Below, piece by piece: positions 17,263 to 26,365 of a stretch of 42,236 bases of DNA; the stretch's first letter is position 1; the number at the start of each line of letters is the position of its first letter. The notes beneath the pieces were generated by a model. That model was not told the origin of the DNA and ran no database searches. It was given only the letters and a program-made list of their open reading frames with translations. The position numbers and the translations under genes were made by a program. This DNA comes from Verrucomicrobiaceae bacterium (GTDB taxonomy: Bacteria; Verrucomicrobiota; Verrucomicrobiia; Opitutales; Intestinicryptomonadaceae), in contig SUVO01000020.1 in the NCBI GenBank assembly GCA_015061955.1, positions 1 to 42,236 on the forward strand, in the 5' to 3' direction.

Positions 17263-18507
17263 ATGGCTAAGTTCAAATATATCGCCTCCGATAAGGAAGG
17301 ACATCAGTTAGAAGGAACAATCGACTCAACAAGCGAAAGTCGTGCCAGAAAAGAATTGGCAGCACAAGGCTTGACAGTGTCGAAGATATCAGAAGTTGTT
17401 GTTACAGAACGAAAGGCATCGGCAGCTTCTAAGAAACGTCCTAAGCCAGTATTTGGCACAGGGGTAAAAAATGAAAACGTAACAGTATTCTCGCGTCAGT
17501 TGGCAACATTGCTTAAGGCAGGTCTTCCATTGTTGCGTTCGCTCGAAGTTATTGGTCGCCAAGAAAAAAATCCTTACTTTAAGGGTATTCTTGAAGACAT
17601 AGCCGATAGCGTAAGAACTGGTAATAAGTTCTCTGATGGTTTGGCACAGCATCCAAAGGTATTCGATAAACTTTATATCAATATGGCTCGTGCTGGTGAA
17701 GCTGGTGGTGTTCTCGATACAGTACTCGATCGTTTGGCAACATTCCAAGAAAAAGCAATGAAAACAGTAAATAAGGTAAAAAGTGCAATGGTTTACCCGT
17801 TGGTAATTATGACTGTTGCTATTGCAATTGTTGCTATCTTGATGATTTTCGTTATTCCACAATTCCAGAAAATCTTTGCCGATATGCTCGATGGCGCTCC
17901 AATGCCAGCCCTCACACAAATGATTATCAATATATCCGACTTTATGCGAGTCAATTATATTGCAACAATAGGTATTATAGTTGGAGTGTTTGTGGCGTTC
18001 AAGTTGTTCTTCAAAACTAAAGTTGGTATCAAAACTTGGGATACAATGGCATTGAAAGCTCCAAAAATTGGCGATATGGTTATGAAATCAACAGTTGCAC
18101 GTTTCACAAGAACATTTGGTACATTGTTGGCTTCGGGTGTTCCAATTTTGGAAGCTTTGACAATCACACGTGGTACACTTAAAAACACCATCATTTCCGA
18201 CGCACTTCTTCGTGTTCACGATCGCGTTCGAGATGGTGAACCATTGGGCGCACCACTCGACCAACAAAATATCTTCCCAACAATGGTAACAAGTATGGTT
18301 GAAGTTGGTGAAGAAACTGGTCAGCTATCAGAAATGTTAACGCGTATTGCAGATAACTACGATGAAGAAGTTGATAACTCGGTAGGTGCTATTACATCGG
18401 TTATTGAACCTATAATGATTGTGTTCTTGGCTGTAGTAGTAGGTACAATCGTTATTGCATTGTTCTTGCCTATCATTCAGATCATCACAAAACTCACTGG
18501 TGGTTGA
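17263..18507 (+). CDS. PilC/GspF-type inner-membrane platform protein
   Basis: The inner-membrane protein on which the assembly ATPase acts to polymerise pilins. The 414-residue protein has the short N-terminal strand region seen in the family ('FKYIASDKEGHQLEGTIDS'), then two repeated T2SSF domains ('FSRQLATLLKAGLPLLRSLEVI' and 'FTRTFGTLLASGVPILEALTIT'). There are three hydrophobic membrane segments: about residues 178-200, 226-248, and near the C-terminus ('IMIVFLAVVVGTIVIALFLPI'). The Shine-Dalgarno AAAGGA lies 6 nt before the ATG. It is the last gene before a bidirectional terminator, so the ATPase-ATPase-PilC group closes here. Confidence 0.95.
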   Translation: MAKFKYIASDKEGHQLEGTIDSTSESRARKELAAQGLTVSKISEVVVTERKASAASKKRPKPVFGTGVKNENVTVFSRQLATLLKAGLPLLRSLEVIGRQEKNPYFKGILEDIADSVRTGNKFSDGLAQHPKVFDKLYINMARAGEAGGVLDTVLDRLATFQEKAMKTVNKVKSAMVYPLVIMTVAIAIVAILMIFVIPQFQKIFADMLDGAPMPALTQMIINISDFMRVNYIATIGIIVGVFVAFKLFFKTKVGIKTWDTMALKAPKIGDMVMKSTVARFTRTFGTLLASGVPILEALTITRGTLKNTIISDALLRVHDRVRDGEPLGAPLDQQNIFPTMVTSMVEVGEETGQLSEMLTRIADNYDEEVDNSVGAITSVIEPIMIVFLAVVVGTIVIALFLPIIQIITKLTGG

Positions 18508-18530
18508 TATCGAGAAATCAAAAGCACAAA

Positions 18531-18558
18531 AAAGCTCGCAGTTATGCGAGCTTTTTTT
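18531..18558. terminator. Bidirectional terminator between pilC and the acetyltransferase gene
   Basis: AAAGCTCGCA (18531-18540) pairs perfectly with TGCGAGCTTT (18545-18554) around GTTA. T-runs lie on both strands, so it can serve pilC (plus) and the convergent gene ending at 18570 (minus). Confidence 0.92.
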
Positions 18559-18569
18559 GTTTGTAAAAA

Positions 18570-19178
18570 TTATTGTTTACTCCAAAAATCTTCCAACATA
18601 GATATACATTTATTGATATCATCAAAAGGAAGTGTTGTAATGAAATCATCAGGACAATCCCACCATTTGAGGTTGAGAAGTTTTGCTATTGTGTTTTCGT
18701 CAAAACGATACCTTATAACCTTTGCTGGATTCCCCGCTACAACAGCGTAAGGAGGAACATCTTTTACAACAATTGAACCAGCCCCAATAACAGCCCCATC
18801 GCCAACAACTATACCCTTCTTTATAAAGGCCCCGTAGGCTATGTAAACATCGTTGCCAATAATAACTGGATTATTCTCTTTTTCCGATACACGATGTTCG
18901 TTTAAATTTAACAATTTATATGGTTTAGAACCTACTTTGCCATATAAGTCATCATTTCGCCAATAAATAAATGGATGCGTAGATAACAACGATAACGGAT
19001 GCGACCCCATTCCAATACATACATAGTCTGCAATAGAACAAAACTTACCAATTTTTGTTTGAGGTGTTATTTCGGTGTGATTATTTATATAAGAATGCTT
19101 GCCTATGTTGTATTTTTTTTGGATACGCTCGTAACGTGTAATGCCAAATTTTCTTTTTAGATACTTAAAAAAGCTCAT
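18570..19178 (-). CDS. Hexapeptide-repeat acyltransferase (CatB/xenobiotic-acetyltransferase type)
   Basis: A 202-residue left-handed beta-helix acyltransferase. Hexapeptide repeats are visible in 'TEITPQTKIGKFCSIADYVCIG' and again in 'PVIIGNDVYIAYGAFIKKGIVVGDGAVIGAGSIVVKD'. Between them is an extended loop 'GSHPLSLLSTHPFIY' holding the likely catalytic His. The 'YAVVAGNPAKVIRYRF' C-terminal motif is typical for the LbH_XAT/CatB group and for the acetyltransferases of polysaccharide clusters. The acceptor may be a sugar in a surface polysaccharide; chloramphenicol-type activity cannot be excluded but is not supported by context. It stands alone between pilC and a divergent unknown gene. Confidence 0.85.
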   Translation of the reverse strand: MSFFKYLKRKFGITRYERIQKKYNIGKHSYINNHTEITPQTKIGKFCSIADYVCIGMGSHPLSLLSTHPFIYWRNDDLYGKVGSKPYKLLNLNEHRVSEKENNPVIIGNDVYIAYGAFIKKGIVVGDGAVIGAGSIVVKDVPPYAVVAGNPAKVIRYRFDENTIAKLLNLKWWDCPDDFITTLPFDDINKCISMLEDFWSKQ

Positions 19179-19273
19179 ATTACTTATGTTGTCTGATACG
19201 CATTATTATGCAATAAAATTAATTCTAAAAACAATCAAATAGTGTTGATAAAAGCATAAAAAATCTTTTAATT

Positions 19274-20383
19274 ATGGTTATGAAAACTAAATTATTTGCT
19301 ATTTTAGGACTCTCACTATCGACTATATTGCCCACATTCGCTAGAATTGGAGAAACAAAACAAGAAATAGCCGATCGCCTATTCGCAAAAACACAACACG
19401 CCTACGTATATAATTCAAAAGAAGACCGTTTGCGTGAAACGTTGGAACTTCCATATAAATATAAAATAATGATGTTCCCCGATGGAGCTGAAAACTTCTT
19501 CTTGTTCAAAAATGCCACAATTGGAACATCGTCGCAGGGCGATACTATATCGCAACATGAACTCTATGGTTGGGAATTACATTTGGTTTTTTATCAGGGA
19601 AAATCTGTAATGGAATTTTATCGCCGACACACCGACCCACTTTCAGTTGAAGAAGTAGAAGAACTTATGAAAGTTTCCTCAACAAAGGCTTCAAAAGGTA
19701 ATTGGCAAAAAGTAGAATTTACACCAATAATAAAACAATGGAATTTTGAACATAAAAATGGATTTGTTGTAAATAAAAATATAACTGCATCAAAAACATT
19801 GCGCGATATTCTACCAGAATCTTCGCATCGTTTTGTATATGTTGAAATTCCAGACGATGTACAAAACGATGGTCATTTTAAAACATCGTTGGTATCCGAT
19901 TTGCTCACCATTGAAAACAGAAAAGCAAACGAAAAATACAGAAATTATGTAGCACAGCAAACAAAACAAAAAGCTGCAAAAACTGCAAAAAATAAAAAAG
20001 CACGCACAAATGCTCCTGCAAAAATAAATGTGTTCCCTATGCGAGTATACCGTGGAACAACACAATCATTCTACGATTCTACAACAGGTAAAATGTCGAT
20101 GATTGAGTATTTAATTCCTGATATAGAATTTGGGAATAGAGCACCAGTCAGATACGATAAAACAGTACAAATAACAACCTCTATACCACGTCAAGATGGC
20201 ACAGCTTTCGGCTATACTTACGAAACCGAAGATAAATCAATCCGAGCAACTCTGTACCAAAATGGAATACTTTTTATAGATGCAAAGTTCGACCAAAATC
20301 TGCGTTTGTATATGGAAGAGTTGTATTTAAAACAATCGCGTTTGCGTTCCGAAAAAGCAAAACAAAGTATTTCAAATTTTTAG
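19274..20383 (+). CDS. Secreted protein of unknown function
   Basis: A 369-residue protein that I do not recognise. It starts with a signal peptide; cleavage is expected after TFA in 'LSTILPTFARIGE'. The start may be the ATG at 19274 (MVMKTK) or the in-frame ATG at 19280 (MKTK), which makes a more regular signal. The N-terminal third has 'TKQEIADRLFAKTQHAYVY' and 'WELHLVFYQGKSVMEFYRR'. A Lys/Ala-rich linker ('KQKAAKTAKNKKARTNAPAK', residues 233-252) separates this from a C-terminal beta-rich part. Two short regions of similar kind, 'LHLVFYQGKSVMEFYRR' and 'IRATLYQNGILFIDAKF', suggest an internal duplication. No terminator is seen before the next gene, 118 nt on. Confidence 0.7.
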   Translation: MVMKTKLFAILGLSLSTILPTFARIGETKQEIADRLFAKTQHAYVYNSKEDRLRETLELPYKYKIMMFPDGAENFFLFKNATIGTSSQGDTISQHELYGWELHLVFYQGKSVMEFYRRHTDPLSVEEVEELMKVSSTKASKGNWQKVEFTPIIKQWNFEHKNGFVVNKNITASKTLRDILPESSHRFVYVEIPDDVQNDGHFKTSLVSDLLTIENRKANEKYRNYVAQQTKQKAAKTAKNKKARTNAPAKINVFPMRVYRGTTQSFYDSTTGKMSMIEYLIPDIEFGNRAPVRYDKTVQITTSIPRQDGTAFGYTYETEDKSIRATLYQNGILFIDAKFDQNLRLYMEELYLKQSRLRSEKAKQSISNF

Positions 20384-20501
20384 TTTAATAATAATTATAA
20401 TTTTCAAAAATATAATAAAAAACAAATATTCTAAATAAGATATTATCTTGCTAACATATCTTGCATAGGATTTTTTAATCAAGTAGAAAAGGAAATAAAT
20501 A

Positions 20502-22322
20502 ATGAGAAAAACAATATTAACACTATTTTGTGCATTATTAAGCACAAGTATATATGCCGCTATTGATCAAGTAACGGTCATAAAAAACTTAGAAGATGGT
20601 AAACAGATTACTACGGTTGAAAAATTGACGAAAGTTGGTCCCAATACATATCGTCTTCATATTCCAATGTCGGATATGACAACATCACGCCGTGGATACA
20701 ATAAAATTCAATCTATCGACATTAAACGCGATGAAGCAATGGCTGTTAAAGGCGATGAAGGTTATTGGGTATTGGCAGATGGTCGTTTGGGTAAGTTCGA
20801 TAAAGATAATGGTACTTTGATAGAACGTCGCCACCCTATGCCACTTTATGGTGTAAAGAAAGGCAATGAAGCTTTTGTAGGTATAATAAAAGGCTTGAAA
20901 TACGAATTCTCTATGGTTGTCGATGTAAAGAATGGCTCGTACGATATATTCCCACGTTTCCATATCAGAGCTATGTTCTCAAATAATGCAAAAACATTTA
21001 TGCTTCCATACGAAGACCTAATTATCGACTTTACTCATTTCAAGGGAAAGAAAGCTAACTATTCTTCGATGGGTAAAGAATATCGCAAGTATCAATTAGA
21101 TCGTGGCGAAGTAAGACCTCTAAAGCAAAGAGTTATTGATAATCCTCGCTTGAAATACACTGCTGAAGCTATATTCCTCAAGTTCCAAATGGCTCCATTT
21201 AACTACGACGAAAAACGTGGGCCACATTGGAATACAGAAGATGACCCACAACCTAAAGTTATCCGTTCATACGATAACATGATGTCTGTTATGAAAAAAC
21301 TCAAAGAATTGGGTATCGATAAAGCCGACTTCATTCTCACAAACTGGAATGAACGTGCAAATGGTCATAATCCAATGTGCTCGTTGGCAGAACCAGCACT
21401 CGGTGGAAACGCAAAGCTTAAACAACTCACAAAATTGGCAGCCGACTTAGGTTATCAAGTAATGCCACACATTTTGCATACAGAAAACTATACAACATCG
21501 CCATACTTTAATAAAGACCATATCCGTGTAGATGCAAATGGACAACTCGCATTTAATCATGGTATGTTGGGTAATGGTTATCGTCCATGTTTTAAGCAAG
21601 TTTATCGCTATCATATTTTGGATAACTACGAAAGAATGCAAAAGCTCGGATTTAACGGTCCAATACATATCGACGTAACATCGGCTATTGTTCCTGAACC
21701 ATGCTTTAGCCCAGACCACTACGCAACACGTAAAGACATTGCTGAATATATGAATCGTGTTGGTTTGCTCAGCAGATTATTCTTTGGAGGTTTCACATCA
21801 GAAGGTTCAATGGACCAAGTTGCAAATTCGTTAGACTACGTTTTGTATGTTAGTGGGTACCCATCATACTTAGGTGGAAAACATCCATTAATGACACGCA
21901 ATGTTCCAATTTGGCAACTTGCATATCATGGTATTATCTTGAGTAATCCATTTGCTTCTACAATCGACTACAACTGTATTACTCGTGGTGAAAATGAATG
22001 GGGTCCAAAGAACTCGTTCACACCAAAAACAAGAAGACTTAAAATGCACGAGTTCGGTGGTCGTTTGACATATTATTGGCACTTGAATTACGACCAAAAC
22101 TTCCCATATGTAAAACAAGCTTACGATGAATACCAAAAGGTAAAACACTTGCAATATGAGTTTATGGAATATCACGACGAAATTGCACCTGATGTATTCG
22201 TAACACGTTATTCAGATGGAAGTCGTATAGTTACAAACTATTCAGATAAACCATTCAATTATAAGGGTAAAGGCGTTGTTCCAGCATTGGAATACAAACT
22301 CTTTAATCCTGAAAAAAAATAA
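20502..22322 (+). CDS. Secreted TIM-barrel glycoside-hydrolase-like protein (DUF5696-like)
   Basis: A 606-residue exported protein (signal MRKTILTLFCALLSTSIYA, cleavage before AID). The first ~200 residues form a beta-rich domain. The rest reads as a (beta/alpha)8 barrel: 'LGIDKADFILTNWNERANG', 'LGYQVMPHILHTENY', 'FNGPIHIDVTS' with D391, and 'FTSEGSMDQVANSLDYVLY' with E434. A short beta-sandwich tail follows. Acidic residues at strand ends (D391, E434) are where retaining glycosidases of this fold place nucleophile and acid/base. The family resemblance is to DUF5696-type proteins, from memory; the substrate is unknown. A good Shine-Dalgarno sequence (AAAAGGA) lies 8 nt before the ATG, and a strong terminator follows the stop. 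Confidence 0.7.
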   Translation: MRKTILTLFCALLSTSIYAAIDQVTVIKNLEDGKQITTVEKLTKVGPNTYRLHIPMSDMTTSRRGYNKIQSIDIKRDEAMAVKGDEGYWVLADGRLGKFDKDNGTLIERRHPMPLYGVKKGNEAFVGIIKGLKYEFSMVVDVKNGSYDIFPRFHIRAMFSNNAKTFMLPYEDLIIDFTHFKGKKANYSSMGKEYRKYQLDRGEVRPLKQRVIDNPRLKYTAEAIFLKFQMAPFNYDEKRGPHWNTEDDPQPKVIRSYDNMMSVMKKLKELGIDKADFILTNWNERANGHNPMCSLAEPALGGNAKLKQLTKLAADLGYQVMPHILHTENYTTSPYFNKDHIRVDANGQLAFNHGMLGNGYRPCFKQVYRYHILDNYERMQKLGFNGPIHIDVTSAIVPEPCFSPDHYATRKDIAEYMNRVGLLSRLFFGGFTSEGSMDQVANSLDYVLYVSGYPSYLGGKHPLMTRNVPIWQLAYHGIILSNPFASTIDYNCITRGENEWGPKNSFTPKTRRLKMHEFGGRLTYYWHLNYDQNFPYVKQAYDEYQKVKHLQYEFMEYHDEIAPDVFVTRYSDGSRIVTNYSDKPFNYKGKGVVPALEYKLFNPEKK

Positions 22323-22343
22323 TGGATAATTGATAATACAAAC

Positions 22344-22376
22344 AAAAACACGTTCTCTTACGAGAACGTGTTTTTT
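22344..22376. terminator. Bidirectional terminator between the TIM-barrel gene and the FAD oxidoreductase gene
   Basis: CACGTTCTC (22349-22357) pairs with GAGAACGTG (22362-22370), flanked by A5 and T6. Convergent genes end at 22322 (plus) and 22396 (minus), so both can use it. Confidence 0.92.
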
Positions 22377-22395
22377 ATTTTTTAATTATAATAAT

Positions 22396-24447
22396 TTAAT
22401 ATGCCCTTACTTCAAAAATTCTGGCATATTTATCGCCTTGTGTGGCAATAGGCTTTATAGTTAGCGCTTTTACTTCAACACTATCAAAATCGCAAACAAC
22501 ACGCTTTTGATAATTCTCTCGAATTTCAGCAACAACCTTCGTGGAACCGTTCGATAAAGTTGCAATAATATCGCAGTCTTTTATAATTTCTGGTTGAGGT
22601 TGTTCTAAAACGTGAACGCGTCGAGAAGCTTCTTTGGTTATTGTTAGATGTCTCCTGCCAGAATCGAAGTTTAAAATAACTTTTGAAAGCTTTACAGCAC
22701 TATCCCATGCTAACATCAATTCAGGATGTTCGACCATTGAAGCAATCCATTTGTTTGCGTTGCTCTTTGGCTTGTCGTAAAATTTGCCATTTATCACAGC
22801 AGATGGCAATGTGCCAAAAGCAGAAGATGAGGCCGTAATACGAGCTTTTTTGGCAATGTCATCGGCATCTTCATTTTCTACATCTAAAATCAAATGTCCA
22901 TCACGCAAAAGAGTTTGTTGTAGATTTTTAATCAGAGATTTATCTTCGGTATAATCGGCAAGTTTGCGATTTGTTTTTGTAGCTAAGGCAACAGCAGTAC
23001 CTAAAGCCTGCCCCATTACAGAGCCTGTACACATAACGCGAGTACACGAAAACGCTAAATGCGAACAACTCATATTACGCCCTGCCATACAAAGATTATC
23101 AAAATCTTTTGAAATCATAACACGCAATGGCATATTGTAAACTTGAGCATTTGGCGAGTGCATTACGGGAGCTTCGTTTCTTGCAAAAATGCCACCTGAT
23201 GTTTGATCTTCGGGCTTCCAGCCACACGCAGCAACTTGGTCAGGATAATTTCGCCATGTCTTGTAAATATCGTGCTGAGTGAAAACGCCTAAGCCCTTAA
23301 TTCTGTACGATTCTCTGCGTGCAGGAATCATACCAACAGTATCGAGTGCCAAGTTTGCAGTTTCTGGATATTTGCCACAATTTTTTATGTAGTCCCATAA
23401 ACCAAGAACAACTGCTATAACTTCAAAACGAATTATCTCGTCATCGCGAATGGTATCGGCTAAACCACCATGCGAAACAAAGTAATAACCGTATGTAAAA
23501 CCAATGCGTTTTGGATCACGCATTTTGAGGTCGTCTGCAGTAATCTTGTGCGCCCAAGACGGAGCTTTGTAAGGTGTAGGCTTGCCAGTATCAACAGTTG
23601 TAAATAAAACAGATGAACATAATGTGCCACGTATATTGTAATCGGCTGCGAGATTTTCGCCGTACTTTCCAGAACCTTCACGTCCCCACATCATCTCGGC
23701 ACCAGCTTCCATAGCTAAGCGCCCATCACCAGTGCAATCGGCATAGTTCTTGGCTGTAATTTTAAATATCTTCAAAGTTAAATCGCTACGCGCATACACA
23801 CACGATATATTTCGTCCTTTAGTTTCAACAGAGAATACAGTGGTGTCTAAAAGCAAAGTAATGTTTGGTTCGCTTATGATTTTATCATAAAGCATCATAT
23901 CCCACATTTCCCAAGAGCGTTGTGGATTTGTTGATATATCTTCAAGTTTGAGTTCCTCGATAATGCCAGCTTCTCTATGCCCTGCTCTACGCTCAAAAAT
24001 GCCCAACGGGTGCATTTTGATTTCGCTACTTGAGTTGCCTCCTAATCGAGAACGATTTTGAACAAGCACAACTTTTATACCATTGCGAGCAGCTGCGAGG
24101 GCTGTAGATATACCAGCCAAACCACCACCAGCAACGAGTAAATCGCACTCGATTGCATGGGTGTTCATAAATTTTTCAGAAGCTGGAGTGTAGCTTGTAA
24201 AGTTTTCAAATTTTATTTGATTTGCATTTACAACATCGTGAATACGTTTACCAATTTTACTTTTGTAAGCAGGTTGTCCAATTGGTTTTGGTAAATCGGA
24301 AGCATTGCGCTTTACAGATACAGATAAACATTCATCGTTGCTAACACTTGTACAACTAGAAGGCAACGCAACGCATGCAGAGTATCCGAACATAGCCATT
24401 GCAGAGTTTGTTAAAAATTTTCTACGACCTACTTTTTCAAATTCCAT
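22396..24447 (-). CDS. Exported FAD-dependent oxidoreductase (FAD_oxidored family) with C-terminal carbohydrate-binding-like domain
   Basis: A 683-residue flavoprotein. The N-terminus has a twin-arginine export signal (GRRKFLTNSAMAMFG, residues 7-21). The FAD-binding dinucleotide fold starts at 'CDLLVAGGGLAGISTALAAA' (GGGLAG, 107-112). It continues with 'NSSSEIKMHP' and ends with 'MAGRNMSCSHLAFSCTRVMCTGSVMGQALGTAVALA', the typical second FAD-binding segment. Residues from about 535 on ('ITASSSAFG' to the C-terminus) look like a discoidin/F5-F8-type beta-sandwich that may bind sugars. Family members in glycan-degrading Bacteroidota, Planctomycetota and Verrucomicrobiota sit in polysaccharide loci, and the substrate is generally unknown. 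A divergent smaller member of the same family follows at 24773, with shared control sequences between them. Confidence 0.85.
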   Translation of the reverse strand: MEFEKVGRRKFLTNSAMAMFGYSACVALPSSCTSVSNDECLSVSVKRNASDLPKPIGQPAYKSKIGKRIHDVVNANQIKFENFTSYTPASEKFMNTHAIECDLLVAGGGLAGISTALAAARNGIKVVLVQNRSRLGGNSSSEIKMHPLGIFERRAGHREAGIIEELKLEDISTNPQRSWEMWDMMLYDKIISEPNITLLLDTTVFSVETKGRNISCVYARSDLTLKIFKITAKNYADCTGDGRLAMEAGAEMMWGREGSGKYGENLAADYNIRGTLCSSVLFTTVDTGKPTPYKAPSWAHKITADDLKMRDPKRIGFTYGYYFVSHGGLADTIRDDEIIRFEVIAVVLGLWDYIKNCGKYPETANLALDTVGMIPARRESYRIKGLGVFTQHDIYKTWRNYPDQVAACGWKPEDQTSGGIFARNEAPVMHSPNAQVYNMPLRVMISKDFDNLCMAGRNMSCSHLAFSCTRVMCTGSVMGQALGTAVALATKTNRKLADYTEDKSLIKNLQQTLLRDGHLILDVENEDADDIAKKARITASSSAFGTLPSAVINGKFYDKPKSNANKWIASMVEHPELMLAWDSAVKLSKVILNFDSGRRHLTITKEASRRVHVLEQPQPEIIKDCDIIATLSNGSTKVVAEIRENYQKRVVCDFDSVEVKALTIKPIATQGDKYARIFEVRAY

Positions 24448-24508
24448 AAAATCCTTAATCCTTATTAGTATATTAACGTTGCTGTATAAAACATTCAGTG
24501 CTACTAAA

Positions 24509-24537
24509 ATAATCTATTTTTTACTGAAAAAAGTCAA
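24509..24537 (-). promoter_or_regulatory. Promoter of the exported FAD oxidoreductase gene at 22396-24447
   Basis: On the minus strand TTGACT (24537-24532), a 17-nt spacer and GATTAT (24514-24509; 4 of 6). The -35 box lies inside the palindrome at 24531-24550. The same TTGACT-N17-GATTAT pair recurs at 37686-37658. Confidence 0.5.
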
Positions 24538-24550
24538 GTAATCTTGACTT
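24531..24550. promoter_or_regulatory. Palindromic operator candidate between divergent FAD oxidoreductase genes
   Basis: AAGTCAAG (24531-24538) and CTTGACTT (24543-24550) form a perfect 8-bp inverted repeat around TAAT. It overlaps the -35 box of the minus-strand promoter, where a repressor would block transcription. It could also fold as an RNA hairpin if the region is transcribed. Confidence 0.45.
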
Positions 24551-24569
24551 CAAAAGTAATAGCATAAAT

Positions 24570-24603
24570 AAAAGGTGTCAGAATTTTTCTGAAACCTTTT
24601 TAC
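24570..24603. terminator. Terminator-like hairpin in the divergent intergenic region
   Basis: AAAAGGT-G-TCAGAA (24570-24583) pairs with TTCTGA-A-ACCTTTT (24587-24600), with one G/A mismatch, followed by TTA. It lies between two divergent genes, where no terminator is needed, so it may end a short RNA. The rest of the 325-nt gap (24448-24772) holds the palindrome and promoters described separately and no open reading frame that I support. Confidence 0.5.
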
Positions 24604-24694
24604 TTTATATACGTTTAAAATCCATAGAATAGTATTAAATAAATAATACAAATATGGGGGATTTTTTAGTGATTTTTGAGACATATCAAAAATA

Positions 24695-24723
24695 TTGATT
24701 TTTTGTTTTTCAAAGATTACTAT
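24695..24723 (+). promoter_or_regulatory. Promoter of the FAD oxidoreductase gene at 24773
   Basis: TTGATT (24695-24700), a 17-nt spacer and TACTAT (24718-24723; 4 of 6). The predicted leader is about 43 nt. Confidence 0.45.
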
Positions 24724-24772
24724 ACTCTTATTATATAAAAGATAAACATTAACTAAACAAAGAAACAAAATT

Positions 24773-26161
24773 ATGCTCAGACGCAACTTTCTAAAATCTA
24801 CACCACTCGTAGCAACAGGAGTTCTTGCATCTACCACCGTTGATGCCGCAAAAAAATCTAAGAAAAAAAGCAATTGGCAAGAAAAATATTCTGCCATAAA
24901 AAATGCCGATGTAATAGTTGTTGGTGCTGGTCCGGCTGGAGTTCCTGCTGCTATTTCTGCGGCACGAAACGGAAGCAAAGTTATATTGCTCGAAGAAGAC
25001 GCTCTCCCTGGAGGCGCACCTGTTGATATGTTTGTGTCGTTCCCATGTGGTGGACCTCAAAACATAGGAATTTTCAGTGAAATAAAAAAGAAAGCCAAAG
25101 AGCAATTTGATATTTCTGGTGGAAAAATTCACGCACTTTGGTTTTTCCCTTCAACATGGGCTTTTGTGCTTTCAGAAATGATTGCTTCTGAAAAAAACAT
25201 TACATTTATATCTGGAGCACCTGTTTGCAATGTACTGAAAAAAGGCAAACGCATAGCTGGTGTTGAATACAGAAATGGCGAAGATAAATTATGCTTGGCT
25301 CGTGGTAAAGTTGTTATAGATTGCACAGGCAATGGTATATTATCGGAGCTTGCTGGTGCCGAAACAATGTTTGGTCGCGATGTAAAAACAAAGTTCAATG
25401 AAGAATACGCAATAGATAAGCCCGATGGTAAAGTTCAGCCTTGCACAATGATGGCAGTTGTTCAACGTTTCAAAAAAGTTGAGAATTGCCAAATTGAAAA
25501 GTTGTTGAAAAACGATTTCTTTAAAAAACGTCTGGTGGCCCATTCTGGTATCGGCTTTGCAAAAAATATTGACGACGAAACCTTGAAAAATGTAGATCAA
25601 TATTTAATGTGGGTGGGCGCACGTCCTTGTGATACTCGCGACAACAACGCATTGGCTGCGGCTCAGCAAAAAATAATAAATGAGTTTGCACCTCAGATTA
25701 TAAAAGATCTCTGGAAAGAGGGTTTCACTTTGCATATAGCTCCTAAAATTGGTGTTCGCGAATGTCGAAGAGTTGTCGGCGATAAAGTAATAACTATGAT
25801 GGACATCATGAGTGAGAAATTCCCCGAAGATGTAATATCGTGGGGTAAATATCGCATCGACACTTGGGGCCGTAAACTTCCAAAAGAAATTGCACATAAG
25901 TCGCTCACCTTTGGTATTCCATTTGGAGCAACCGTTGTTAAAGATATCGACAATTTAATGATGGCTGGCAAACACATAAGTGGTTCAAGCATTGCAATGA
26001 GTGCTTATCGCGTACAACCTATTGTTGCTTGTATGGGCGAAGCTGTTGGTTTGGCAGCATCTATGGCATCACAAAAAGGCGTAAATCCTCGTGAAATTAA
26101 CGTAAAAGAGCTTCAACAAAACTTAGTAAAGCGTGGTATTTTACCAAAACAATACGCTTAA
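24773..26161 (+). CDS. Exported FAD-dependent oxidoreductase (FAD_oxidored family), short form
   Basis: A 462-residue flavoprotein with a twin-arginine-type signal (LRRNFLKSTPLVATGVLAS, residues 2-20). The FAD-binding fold begins 'NADVIVVGAGPAGVPAAISA' (GAGPAG, 51-56). The second FAD segment is near the C-terminus ('NLMMAGKHISGSSIAMSAYRVQPIVACMGEAVGLAASMA'). 'GVRECRRVVGDKVITMMDI' matches the family's conserved 'R..R.I.G' stretch. It is about 220 residues shorter than the divergent paralogue at 22396-24447: the leader region and the C-terminal sugar-binding-like domain are absent. There is no clear Shine-Dalgarno sequence. It probably oxidises or reduces a small organic compound outside the cytoplasm; the substrate is unknown. 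Confidence 0.87.
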   Translation: MLRRNFLKSTPLVATGVLASTTVDAAKKSKKKSNWQEKYSAIKNADVIVVGAGPAGVPAAISAARNGSKVILLEEDALPGGAPVDMFVSFPCGGPQNIGIFSEIKKKAKEQFDISGGKIHALWFFPSTWAFVLSEMIASEKNITFISGAPVCNVLKKGKRIAGVEYRNGEDKLCLARGKVVIDCTGNGILSELAGAETMFGRDVKTKFNEEYAIDKPDGKVQPCTMMAVVQRFKKVENCQIEKLLKNDFFKKRLVAHSGIGFAKNIDDETLKNVDQYLMWVGARPCDTRDNNALAAAQQKIINEFAPQIIKDLWKEGFTLHIAPKIGVRECRRVVGDKVITMMDIMSEKFPEDVISWGKYRIDTWGRKLPKEIAHKSLTFGIPFGATVVKDIDNLMMAGKHISGSSIAMSAYRVQPIVACMGEAVGLAASMASQKGVNPREINVKELQQNLVKRGILPKQYA

Positions 26162-26236
26162 TTAAAAAAAAGAAGTTTGTTTATTATACACTTATAAATT
26201 GCATAAAAAAAATTGTAATTTTTTTGAAAAAAGTTG

Positions 26237-26265
26237 TTGACATTTATCTAAAAATAAAGGATAAA
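26237..26265 (+). promoter_or_regulatory. Promoter of the tRNA-Asn gene
   Basis: TTGACA (26237-26242), a 17-nt spacer and GATAAA (26260-26265; 4 of 6). The start of transcription would be about 14 nt before the tRNA. The remainder of 26162-26236 is A/T-rich with nothing I can identify. Confidence 0.6.
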
Positions 26266-26285
26266 TAAGACTTCAAAATCAGTGA

Positions 26286-26360
<75 letters not shown>

Positions 26361-26365
26361 CTGGT

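Noticed and set aside
26200-26228. Terminator after the FAD oxidoreductase gene at 24773-26161 (A7TT..AAT7).
   Set aside because: The stem is only A-T pairs with a 2-nt loop and would be too unstable; I see no convincing terminator there.
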